Below are positions 16,521 to 23,784 of a stretch of DNA of 64,000 nucleotides, piece after piece; positions within the stretch are counted from its first letter, which is position 1; each line of letters opens with the position of its first letter. A program made the position numbers and the translations under genes. The notes beneath the pieces were generated by a model that had not been told where the DNA came from, ran no database searches, and worked only from the letters and a program-made list of their open reading frames with translations. The stretch is from Streptomyces sp. cf386 (GTDB lineage: Bacteria; Actinomycetota; Actinomycetes; Streptomycetales; Streptomycetaceae): positions 1 through 64,000 of the forward strand of contig NZ_FNHV01000034.1 in the NCBI RefSeq assembly GCF_900103585.1. Reading direction: 5' to 3'.

Positions 16521-17696
16521 GTGGCCGGTTTCCGTTTCCCGAGCTCCGGGCTCCGCGCCCTGCGGCCCGAGGCCTTCGGCGTGGATCCGAGCGGTGAGCG
16601 CATGGCGCGCATCCGCAGATCGCCGCACTTCAGGAACGGGGTCTTCCAGAACCCCGGGGGCGAGGCCCGGACCCGGCCCTCGGGGTCGATGCTGGAGTTC
16701 GCCAAGGTCTTCTTCGACAGGGAAACCCGGCCCCACCGTGTCCCGCAGGGCACCGTGCCGGTGCACCCCACCACGTATGCCGACCTGGCGAAGCCGCCCG
16801 TCGGCGGACTGCGCCTGACCTGGCTGGGGCACTCGAGCATCCTCGCGGAGATCGACGGCCACCGCGTGCTGTTCGACCCGGTGTGGGGCGAGCGCTGCTC
16901 CCCGTTCCCCTTCGCCGGGCCCAAGCGGCTGCACCCCGTGCCGCTGCCGCTCGCCGAGCTCGGCCCGGTCGACGTGGTCGTGATCTCGCACGACCACTAC
17001 GACCACCTCGACCTGCCCACGATCAAGGCTCTGGCCGGCACGGACACCCTCTTCGCCGTGCCGCTCGGCGTCGGCGCCCACCTCGAACACTGGGGCGTGT
17101 CCGCCGACCGGCTGCGCGAGCTGGACTGGCACGAGGCCACGAAGGTCGGCGGGCTCACCCTGACCGCGACGCCGGCCCGCCACTTCTGCGGCCGTGGTCT
17201 GCGCAACACACAGCACGCCCTCTGGGCGTCCTGGGTCGTCGCCTCGGACAAGCACCGGATCTATCACAGCGGTGACACCGGCTACTTCGAGGGCTTCAAG
17301 GACATCGGCGCCGACCACGGCCCGTTCGACGCCACGATGATCCAGGTCGGCGCCTACTCGGACTTCTGGCCCGACATCCACATGACGCCGGACGAGGGCG
17401 TGCGGGCCCACCTCGACCTCCAGGGCGGCGACCCGGCCGCGGGCGTCATGCTGCCGATCCACTGGGGAACCTTCAACCTCGCACCGCATCCCTGGGCGGA
17501 GCCGGGCGAGCGGATGATGCGGGCCACGCACAAGGCCGGGGTCACGATGGCGGCCCCGATCTGCGGCGAGCCCTTCGAGCCGGCCACGGTGGCGCCTGTG
17601 ACGCCGTGGTGGCGTGACGTGGCCGAGACGCCCGCCGAGGGGTGGCCGGCCTGGCCGCCGGTGGCATCGGGGGCGGACGATACGGCGGTCGTCTAG
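16521..17696 (+). CDS. metallo-beta-lactamase-fold hydrolase (UlaG/NAPE-PLD-like)
   Basis: 391 residues. A 100-residue N-terminal extension rich in Arg precedes the MBL domain: LTWLGHSS near 98, the zinc-binding ISHDHYDHLD near 153, YHSGDTGYF near 247, and HWGTF near 313. These belong to the L-ascorbate lactonase / NAPE-PLD-like branch; no substrate can be named. GTG 16521 has TGGAGG 4 nt upstream; an ATG at 16488 would add 11 residues. Its TAG stop is part of CTAG immediately before the left end of the IS copy, so the native C-terminus could have been altered by the insertion. Confidence 0.85.
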   Translation: MAGFRFPSSGLRALRPEAFGVDPSGERMARIRRSPHFRNGVFQNPGGEARTRPSGSMLEFAKVFFDRETRPHRVPQGTVPVHPTTYADLAKPPVGGLRLTWLGHSSILAEIDGHRVLFDPVWGERCSPFPFAGPKRLHPVPLPLAELGPVDVVVISHDHYDHLDLPTIKALAGTDTLFAVPLGVGAHLEHWGVSADRLRELDWHEATKVGGLTLTATPARHFCGRGLRNTQHALWASWVVASDKHRIYHSGDTGYFEGFKDIGADHGPFDATMIQVGAYSDFWPDIHMTPDEGVRAHLDLQGGDPAAGVMLPIHWGTFNLAPHPWAEPGERMMRATHKAGVTMAAPICGEPFEPATVAPVTPWWRDVAETPAEGWPAWPPVASGADDTAVV

Positions 17697-17713
17697 GAGC
17701 TGTCCGGGCGATC

Positions 17714-18587
17714 ATGTGACTGCCCCGTGCCTGGGTCGTTGCGGCGAGCCTGGGGCGGGGCGATCTGACGGATGGCGAGTGGGAACGGTTGCGGCCGTTC
17801 CTGCCGGTGAGCAATGGACGTTGTGGCCGGTGGCTCGATCACCGGCAGGTGATCGACGCAATCTTGCACCGGGTGCGGACCGGCGTGCAGTGGCGGGATC
17901 TTCCCGAGAAGTACGGCCCCTGGAAGACCGTCCATGAACGCCACCGCCTGTGGTCGGCCGACGGCACGTGGGAGCGTCTGCTGCAGCAGGCCCAGGCCTA
18001 GGCCGACGCCGCGGGCGAGATCGACTGGGACATCTCGGTCGACTCCACCATCGTGCGGGCTCATCAGCACGCGGCCGGTGCCCGGACCGGACCGCCGCCG
18101 GCGCCCGCGTCAAAGGGAGCCGGAACGCAGAACACCAGGGCGAAACACCGTGGCAGAGCCTGCACACCCGGCTGGTGGAGGTGGTGCGGGAGGTGAGGGC
18201 CTGGGCCGCTCGCGGGGAGGATTCACCAGCAAACTCCACCTGAGCGCGGACGGTCGCTGCCGCCCGCTGCCCCTGGTCGTCACGCCAGGGCAGCGGGCGG
18301 ACTGCACCCAGTTCCAGACGGTGCCGGCGAAGATCCCCGTTCCGCGGGTCGGTCTGGGCCGGCTGCGCACGAAGCCCGACAGCCAGGCCGTCCGCCTGCG
18401 CAAGGGCTCACGCGGCGGACGGCCACCCGGCTTCACCGAAGAGCGCTCCAAGAAGCGCAACACCATCGAACGAGCGATCAACAGGCTGAAGCAGTCCCGG
18501 GCCGTGGCCACTCGCTATGACAAGCGTGGCTACGCCTTCCTCGGCACCGCCACCACCGTGACTCTGCTCTTCTGGCTTCGGAGTTGA
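17714..18587 (+). pseudogene. IS5-family DDE transposase, multiply inactivated
   Basis: Recognisable IS5-type transposase. The start ATG 17714 is followed at once by TGA. Next come LTDGEWERLRPFLP and RWLDHRQVIDAILHRVRTGVQWRDLP, then a TAG at 17999. The first catalytic region is SVDSTIVRAHQHAAG near 18037-18080. A frameshift near 18165 moves the frame to GGFTSKLHLSADGRC and onward. About 30 codons of the expected ADKAYS region (second catalytic Asp) are missing near 18378. The end, SKKRNTIERAINRLKQSRAV, keeps the last Glu. It cannot encode an active enzyme. Confidence 0.9.
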
Positions 18588-18596
18588 GCCGCTGGC

Positions 18597-18827
18597 TCAC
18601 AAAGGGATCGGCCGGTACGCCAGAGCCTGATCGACTACCTCGTCGGCCGAAAGCTCCCGCTCCGGCGGCCAGAAGATCAAGTCGCCGACATAACCGGACG
18701 GGCATGCCAGAGCTCTGTCCAGTCTGTCCAGCCAGCCGTCCACCTCGTCGTCCGAGGCGTAGTCCGCGTCCATGATCCGCTGCACGAGCGCGACCGCCTC
18801 CGCGCGACCCATCTCCCTGACACTCAT
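18597..18827 (-). CDS. colicin/pyocin-type (Im) immunity protein homologue
   Basis: 76 residues with the signature of the E-colicin/S-pyocin immunity family: EAVALVQRIMDADYAS (helix I and the acidic loop, residues 9-24), acidic helix II DDEVDGWLDRLDRAL, then PSGYVGDLIFWP at residues 43-54, equivalent to the Im7/Im9 PSGSDLIYYP motif. These proteins bind and inhibit nuclease toxins. ATG 18827 is preceded by GGGAGGGG on the minus strand; a GTG codon just upstream is possible. It lies inside the IS terminal repeats, 10 bp from the dead transposase. No toxin gene is nearby, so it looks like an orphan, protective passenger. Confidence 0.75.
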   Translation of the reverse strand: MSVREMGRAEAVALVQRIMDADYASDDEVDGWLDRLDRALACPSGYVGDLIFWPPERELSADEVVDQALAYRPIPL

Positions 18828-18879
18828 CACGCCCCTCCCGTAGAGACCCTAACGGGACGCGTGATCGACCGGACAGCTC

Positions 18880-19257
18880 CTGGCGATCTCCCGCCACGAG
18901 CCGGCCCGGGACGTGTGCCACGGCAAGCGCGGCACCATCCACCAGGTGTACCGGGACGGCGTGGAGGACCAGCTCGGCTCACTCAGCCTGGTCCTGAGCA
19001 CCATCGTGCTCTGGACGACCGTTACGTCGACGCCGCCGTCGCCCAGCTACCAAGCCGAGGGCCACGCGATCCGCGAGGAGGACATCACCCGGCTCTCCCC
19101 TCTCAAGCACCGCAACCCGAACCTGCTCGGCCGCTACAGCTTCACCGCTTCGCCCTCGACCCCGGCCGCCGGCGCCCTGCGCCCGCTGAGCGACGCGGAG
19201 GCGCAAGCGCCGGTAGGGGAGCTGATGTCAGGCTGCCTGATATGTCCGACTAAGCCT
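18880..19257 (+). pseudogene. tnpA: Tn3-family transposase (TnpA) C-terminal remnant
   Basis: Starts directly at the IS right end. It reads ISRHEPARDVCHGKRGTIHQ, then YRDGVEDQLGSLSLVLSTIVLW, the classic TnpA C-terminal motif. Next come RYVDAAVAQL in the +1 frame and, back in the original frame, AEGHAIREEDITRLSPLKHRN then LLGRYSFTASP. Two compensating frameshifts near 19018 and 19052 explain this. The 5' nine-tenths of the gene is absent. The 3' end runs into the stop region of the DinB gene. Confidence 0.85.
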
Positions 19258-19834
19258 TGATTGATGCGGCCGACCTGGCGGCCTGCTCGATCTTCGCGCA
19301 GTGGGCTGCACGGGCTTCCTCGTCGATCTGCTGCTCGTTTTCGGCGCGCACCCCGGTCCGGCCGTCGAGGCCCTCGCGCAGGATATCGGCGTGCCCGGCA
19401 TGCCGGATGGACTCGCCGAGTACATGGATCATGACGGCGAACAGGTTCGTGTTGGGATAAGGCTCCGGCCACCACGGCACGTGGCCGGGGGCGTCGAGGG
19501 AAAGCTCGTCGATCGTCGTGTCCGAGTGTTCCCACGTGCGCCGGTAGAACCCGATGATCTGATCGCGGGTCTCGTCCTCGGCCGCCCACTGATCGCTGCC
19601 GTCGGAGTCCTGCCACCGGCACAGCGATTCCGGGGAAGGGCGGTCGAAGACCTCGCCGAAGTACCTGGCCTCGACGGTGGCCACGTGTTTGACCAGGCCG
19701 AGGAGGTTGGTCCCGGTCACCGTCAAAGGCCGGCGGGCGTCGTATTCGGACAAGCCATCGAGTTTCCAGAGAAGCGCCTCGCGGTCCCGCCGCAGTCTCC
19801 TGTGCAGGTTGTCCTTCGCGAATTCATCGATCAT
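19250..19834 (-). CDS. DinB/DUF664-family protein
   Basis: 194 residues, four-helix DinB fold typical of mycothiol/bacillithiol-dependent S-transferase-like proteins. The metal-type His positions are visible: LVKHVATVEARYFG near residue 47 and HVLGESIRHAGHADILREG near 138-156. ATG 19834 lies 10 nt after GGAAGG; an in-frame upstream start would add 6 residues. It is convergent with the Tn3 remnant, overlapping its last codons. The enzymatic role is unknown; thiol-dependent detoxification is the usual guess for the family. Confidence 0.85.
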   Translation of the reverse strand: MIDEFAKDNLHRRLRRDREALLWKLDGLSEYDARRPLTVTGTNLLGLVKHVATVEARYFGEVFDRPSPESLCRWQDSDGSDQWAAEDETRDQIIGFYRRTWEHSDTTIDELSLDAPGHVPWWPEPYPNTNLFAVMIHVLGESIRHAGHADILREGLDGRTGVRAENEQQIDEEARAAHCAKIEQAARSAASIKA

Positions 19835-20016
19835 GCGGCATGAACCTTCCATGGGCTGTTCGTGTTCTCAAGATCCCGTACGTGGCCCGCAACGGCTGGC
19901 AGAGCCGAGGCTTAGGACTCCTCACACAATGAGCTAACGGGAATGACTGTCTGTCAGAGAGACGTGGGGTGGGGGTGGGGTGCGTGACGGCTCGCGGCAG
20001 ACCCGACCTGCGACGG

Positions 20017-21330
20017 TTACTGCGCAGGAGAACTACACGCATGCTGTTCGGTGCCGTTCTCTGATCCCGTTGAGTAGTTCGGGACGGGGACCGGGGAGGT
20101 GGGCGGGTGCCAGGTGAGAATCCAGCCGGCGGTAAGCACCGCCGCGCCGCCTGCCAGGGCGATTGCGCCGCCTGTTCCGATGCCTGCGGCCACCGAGCCG
20201 AAGCAGGCCGGCCCGACGCCCTGCAGCGTCATGCTGCCGGAGCCGAGCAGACCGAAGGCCTGGCCCTGACCATCCTTCGGCAGGGCGTCCAGGAACGGCC
20301 GTTGCAGGCCGAGACCGTAGGCCAAGCCGAAGCCGCAGAGCAGCAGCAGACAGGACGAGACGCCCACTCCGGGCTCGGTGGCGAAGCCGACCAGCGGCAG
20401 TCCCGTCAGCGCAGTCAACGGGACTACCAGTCGCTCCCGGGTGGGTGGCCGTAGCAGTCGACCCACCAGCAGGTCACCGACAAGCATGCCGACCGGCAGA
20501 CAGCCCATCAGCACTGCGTACCAGCCGGGCGCGAAGTGGCGTCCTCCCGCGTAGGCGACGATCAGACCTTCCGCGCCCGCCACGAACGCGGGCGGTAGCC
20601 ACTGGGCCAGCATCAGTCGTCGTACCGTGTGTCCGCGCAGCAGCAGGCCGGCACCCTGCAGGCTTGCCCGGACGGCCCCGCCATCGCCCCGTGCGCTGCC
20701 GGGTGTGCCGCCGAACTCTCCCAGCTCCAGCCGGGGTAGCCGGATGCGGATAGCGAGCGCGCAGCCGAGGTAGAGGGCGGCGCTTACCGCGAGCGCCCGG
20801 TGCGGGCCGAGTACCGCGACGACCGCACCTCCCAGCGCCAGACCGAACAATTGCGCACCAGAGGACGCGATGTTGTTCAGTGAACGGCCCAGTACATAGG
20901 CGTCGCCCTTTAGCCACTGCGCGACCAGCCGACTCGACGCGCCGCCGAACACCGGTGTGGCGAGGGCGACCAGCGCCACGACACCGAGGCTTGCCGCGAT
21001 CGGCATCCGCACCAGGGCGAGCAGCAGGGCGGCGGCGCACTCCAAGGCGTAGCCGCCGGCGATGAGCGCGCGGGGCGGCAGTTGGTCGGCCAGTGAGCCC
21101 AGCAGCGAGCCGAACAACTGCGGGAGAAAGCCGATGCCGAAGGCCAGTGCGCTCAACAGCGCGGAGCCGGTGGCCGCGAAGACCAGCACCGAGAACGTGG
21201 TGATCCGCAGCGAGCCCGCAGTGATCGCGACGGCGCGGGTCGAGAAGAGCAGCCGGAATCGCGGCTCGGCCAGCACCTCCCGGTAGGTGGCACGGCGGTT
21301 GCCCTGCGCGGATTCGGCGGTTGGGGTCAT
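20017..21330 (-). CDS. MFS transporter (drug-efflux-like, 12 TM)
   Basis: 437 residues with about twelve hydrophobic segments, no signal peptide, and the loop-2 region GSLLGSLADQLPPRALIAGGY. Segments such as LFGLALGGAVVAVLGPHRAL suggest the MFS_3/enterobactin-exporter-like group. The ATG 21330 start matches the family N-terminus (TYREVLAEPRFRLLF). It is divergent from the ArsR-type gene with an inverted repeat between them, so the pair is probably a regulator/efflux unit. Confidence 0.88.
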   Translation of the reverse strand: MTPTAESAQGNRRATYREVLAEPRFRLLFSTRAVAITAGSLRITTFSVLVFAATGSALLSALAFGIGFLPQLFGSLLGSLADQLPPRALIAGGYALECAAALLLALVRMPIAASLGVVALVALATPVFGGASSRLVAQWLKGDAYVLGRSLNNIASSGAQLFGLALGGAVVAVLGPHRALAVSAALYLGCALAIRIRLPRLELGEFGGTPGSARGDGGAVRASLQGAGLLLRGHTVRRLMLAQWLPPAFVAGAEGLIVAYAGGRHFAPGWYAVLMGCLPVGMLVGDLLVGRLLRPPTRERLVVPLTALTGLPLVGFATEPGVGVSSCLLLLCGFGLAYGLGLQRPFLDALPKDGQGQAFGLLGSGSMTLQGVGPACFGSVAAGIGTGGAIALAGGAAVLTAGWILTWHPPTSPVPVPNYSTGSENGTEQHACSSPAQ

Positions 21331-21369
21331 GACGCCGAGCCTCGCCGTGTGCCCACTCCACTCACCAAT

Positions 21370-21389
21370 GATTCGTCGCTGGACGAATC
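21370..21389. promoter_or_regulatory. inverted-repeat operator between MFS and ArsR-type genes
   Basis: GATTCGTC-GCTG-GACGAATC, a perfect 8-bp inverted repeat with a 4-bp spacer, lies in the 89-bp divergent intergenic region. It is a likely binding site for the ArsR-type regulator controlling both directions. Confidence 0.65.
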
Positions 21390-21419
21390 GGAACAGACGT
21401 CCGGCGGTAGCATCGCAGG

Positions 21420-22400
21420 GTGCTCCGCTTCGAAGTCTCCGTCGAGGACCTGCTGCGCAGCCGCTTCGGACTGTCGCCCGCGATGGACCTCTGCTTACTG
21501 CTTCGCTCGCTCGCCGGCCCAAACCGGCCGCTGCCGCGAGCCTGGGCGACCCGGCTCCTGCCGGCCTTTGAACGGCTTCGCCGCGAGACCGAACTGGACG
21601 CCGCCCTCGCTCTGCACACCCCGCAATCCGGACCGAACTTCGTCGCCCCGCCCCCGCGCGGCCTCAACCAGACCTGGGCAGACGACCTGGCCATGATCCG
21701 GGCCACACCGCTGGAAGAGGCCCGCCATGAATTCGCCACCACCGCGACCGGCCCGTCCGCCCATGATCCCCGCGTACGCGCAGTGCTGGACTCCACGGAC
21801 GCCGTCTCCAGGATCGCCGAGGCGATGGACCAGGCGTGGCACGAGCTGCTCGCCACGGACTGGCCGCAACTGCGAGCGATCTGTGAGCGCGATGTCGTGC
21901 ACCGGGTGGGTGTGATCGGCGAACACGGATGGGCCACGACCATCGAGAGCCTGCACCCGAGCATCGCCTGGCGCGCCGGCGGTATCGAGATCGGCTTCTT
22001 CCCCTCAGTCGGAAACGTCCGCCTCGCCGGCGACGGGCTACTGCTGATCCCTTCGGTCTTCGTCGGGAATATCGCCGCCCACCTGGAAGACCCCTGGCCC
22101 AGGACCTTGGTCTATCCTGCCCGCGGCACCGCCGCCCTGTGGGGCGAACAGGCGACCGTCCCCCAACCGGACGCACTGACCGCTCTGGTCGGCCGGGCCC
22201 GAGCCCGGCTGCTGTTGGCGCTGGACGCCCCGGCCAGTACCAGCCACCTCGCCCGAAGCCTCGCCATGGCACCCGGCGCGGTGGGAGACCACCTCGCCAT
22301 CCTGCGAGGCGCGGGGCTGCTCGTCCGCGCCCGGTCCGGACGGTCGGTGCTCTACCGGCGCACCCCGCTCGGCGAGGCGCTGGTCGCCGGTTCGGGCTGA
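21420..22400 (+). CDS. ArsR-family winged-helix regulator with large N-terminal domain
   Basis: 326 residues. The N-terminal 220 residues (VEDLLRSRFGLSPAMDLCLLLR...) resemble the DUF5937-type sensor domain. The C-terminus is an ArsR-like winged helix: RARARLLLALDAPASTSHLARSLAMAPGAVGDHLAILRGAGLLVRARSGRSVLYRRT (about 260-316). No Cys metal site is seen. The GTG start at 21420 has no clear ribosome site. It is divergent from the MFS pump, so it is probably its repressor. Confidence 0.82.
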   Translation: MLRFEVSVEDLLRSRFGLSPAMDLCLLLRSLAGPNRPLPRAWATRLLPAFERLRRETELDAALALHTPQSGPNFVAPPPRGLNQTWADDLAMIRATPLEEARHEFATTATGPSAHDPRVRAVLDSTDAVSRIAEAMDQAWHELLATDWPQLRAICERDVVHRVGVIGEHGWATTIESLHPSIAWRAGGIEIGFFPSVGNVRLAGDGLLLIPSVFVGNIAAHLEDPWPRTLVYPARGTAALWGEQATVPQPDALTALVGRARARLLLALDAPASTSHLARSLAMAPGAVGDHLAILRGAGLLVRARSGRSVLYRRTPLGEALVAGSG

Positions 22401-22409
22401 GGGCTCAGA

Positions 22410-22743
22410 TCAGCACCGTTGTTTGAGGCGCCGCCGGCAGATGATTGCGCAGCCGAGGGTGAGGAAGGCCTGGTGGATGTCGGCGCGGATTTCCCAGCGG
22501 ATACGCAGTCGGCGGAACCAGCGCAGAAGTGCGCAGGCCGCTTCGACGACCCAGCGGTTCTTGCCCAGGCCGCTTCTGTGCCCGGTGCCGCGTCGGGCGA
22601 TGAGCGTGCGGATGCCCAGCTCACGGACCTGGCAGCGGTAGACGTTGTGGTCGTCACCGCGGTCGGCGTAGAGGACGTCGGGGTGCTGACGGGATCGTCC
22701 GCGCTTGCCGCGGATGGGCGGTACGGCTTGGATCAGGATCCCT
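22410..22743 (-). pseudogene. IS5-type transposase, C-terminal fragment
   Basis: About 110 codons open on the minus strand: VPPIRGKRGRSRQHPDVLYADRG, then ELGIRTLIARRGTGH, GLGKNRWVVEAACALLRWFRR and IRWEIRADIHQAFLTLGCAI, ending KQRC-stop at 22410. This is the second half of an IS5-group transposase different from the 17.7-kb one. The N-terminal half is missing, replaced at about 22743 by unrelated DNA. Confidence 0.85.
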
Positions 22744-22875
22744 GGCTCACCTCGTCAGCCGGTGACGCCGTGCTGGAGCTGCTTCTCGGCGCAGAGCAGG
22801 TGGCGGCCGCTGACAAGTCGGGTTGGAGCCAGCCGCACATCGGGCAGACAGCTCTCGTCGTAGTGGACGCGGGCA
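22744..22875 (-). other. unidentified coding-like fragment between two IS remnants
   Basis: A minus-strand frame reads ARVHYDESCLPDVRLAPTRL then VSGRHLLCAEKQLQHGVTG and stops at 22755. Composition looks protein-like but I do not recognise it. It is fused without a boundary to the IS remnants on both sides, so it is probably the tail of a gene destroyed by insertion. Confidence 0.35.
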
Positions 22876-23211
22876 CCGGACCTCCTCCACCTGCCGGGTG
22901 TGCAGGCTCTGCCACGGTGTTTCGCCCTGGTGTTCTGCGTTCCGGCTCCCTTTGACGCGGGCGCCGGCGGCGGTCCGGTCCGGGCACCGGCCGCGTGCCG
23001 ATGAGCCCGCACGATGGTGGAGTCGACCGAGATGTCCCAGTCGATCTCGCCCGCGGCGTCGGCCTAGGCCTGGACCTGCTGCAGCAGACGCTCCCACGTG
23101 CCGTCGGCCGACCAAAGGCGGTGGCGTTCTCGGCATCCGTCAGATCGCCCCGCCCCATGCTCGCAACAATGACCCAGGCACGGGGCAGTCGCATGATCGC
23201 CCGGACAGCTC
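22876..23211 (-). mobile_element. second, internally deleted copy of the 17.7-kb IS
   Basis: Minus-strand copy of the left part of the 17697-18879 element. The terminal repeat (23192-23211) equals the left end of the first copy. Here ATG is followed by CGA rather than TGA. About 150 bp present in the first copy (its 17773-17934) is deleted, and homology ends near 22876. It shares the internal TAG (equivalent to 17999) with the first copy. CTAG overlaps the outer end at 23211-23214. Confidence 0.85.
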
Positions 23212-23213
23212 TA

Positions 23214-23784
23214 GAGCGCGTCTCCTGTCTGCGGGCTGCCGAGGAGCGGCCCGCAGGCGCGCGCGGGGCACCGTTTCGCGCCCCTGCACGTCCTTGGGCG
23301 CGGGGTGTAGGGGAGTGCGTGGGGGCGCGCGTGCGACACGGTGCGCCGCTACAGGCGGTGACGTTCTGGGGATCGGCGCACCGGGCGCGCGCAGTGCTGA
23401 AACGTCCCGGCCGGGGCGGTCGGGGATGCGGAAGCGAGGCATCGATCAGGGGCGGGGCACGGAAAGTGCCCCGCCCTTGAAGTTTTCTTCGTGACCACTT
23501 CTGACCAGGTCCGATCGTTCCAGTGCTCCATGCGGGCGAACGGTGGAGCTGGTTATCGGTCTGTCGTACGAGGCCTCATACCAGAGCGGGACGCTACCTG
23601 CCGGACTTTGTCAACTGCCCACCGCACATGATGCGGAGGCGACTACTGTCAGTGTCCGTCGGGCGACGCGGAGCCGAATTTCCTTCGGCTCTGTCGACCG
23701 ACATCGCGATGGCGCATGCCCCGGGCCGCGCAGACCGCGCGCAACCCCAAGGCTCCCGACCGACGGACCAGTACGAGGACCCCG
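23214..23784. other. non-coding region before the conservon
   Basis: 571 bp without a supported gene. The left part (23214-23440) is GC-rich with no coding signature. A strong hairpin sits at 23450-23476, and the right part (23490-23700) is less GC-rich and probably holds the cvn promoter. I could not fix -35/-10 elements. Confidence 0.5.
23450..23476. terminator. strong GC hairpin with T-rich tail
   Basis: GGGCGGGGCAC-ggaaa-GTGCCCCGCCC (11-bp perfect stem, 5-nt loop) followed by ttgaagttttctt. It fits an intrinsic terminator for plus-strand transcription, but no intact plus-strand gene precedes it within 1 kb. It may be left over from a locus destroyed by the IS insertions. Confidence 0.8.

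Larger units (their letters stand above)
17697..18879 (+). mobile_element. decayed IS5-type insertion sequence with passenger immunity gene
   Basis: Left terminal repeat GAGCTGTCCGGGCGATCATG (17697-17716) and right repeat CGTGATCGACCGGACAGCTC (18860-18879) are inverted matches in 18 of 20 positions. Inside are a dead transposase gene and, between its end and the right repeat, a small minus-strand immunity gene. CTAG, a common target of this IS group, precedes the left end but does not follow the right end, so there is no target duplication; one flank has been rearranged. A second partial copy lies in opposite orientation at 22876-23211. Confidence 0.85.

Noticed and set aside
17934..18587. 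A 217-codon frame as an intact second transposase gene
   Set aside because: It only joins an out-of-frame Arg/Pro-rich stretch to the true C-terminal transposase frame after a frameshift; it is part of the decayed gene.
22419..22955. A 178-codon plus-strand ORF in the IS region
   Set aside because: It is antisense to the recognisable IS5 fragments on the minus strand.
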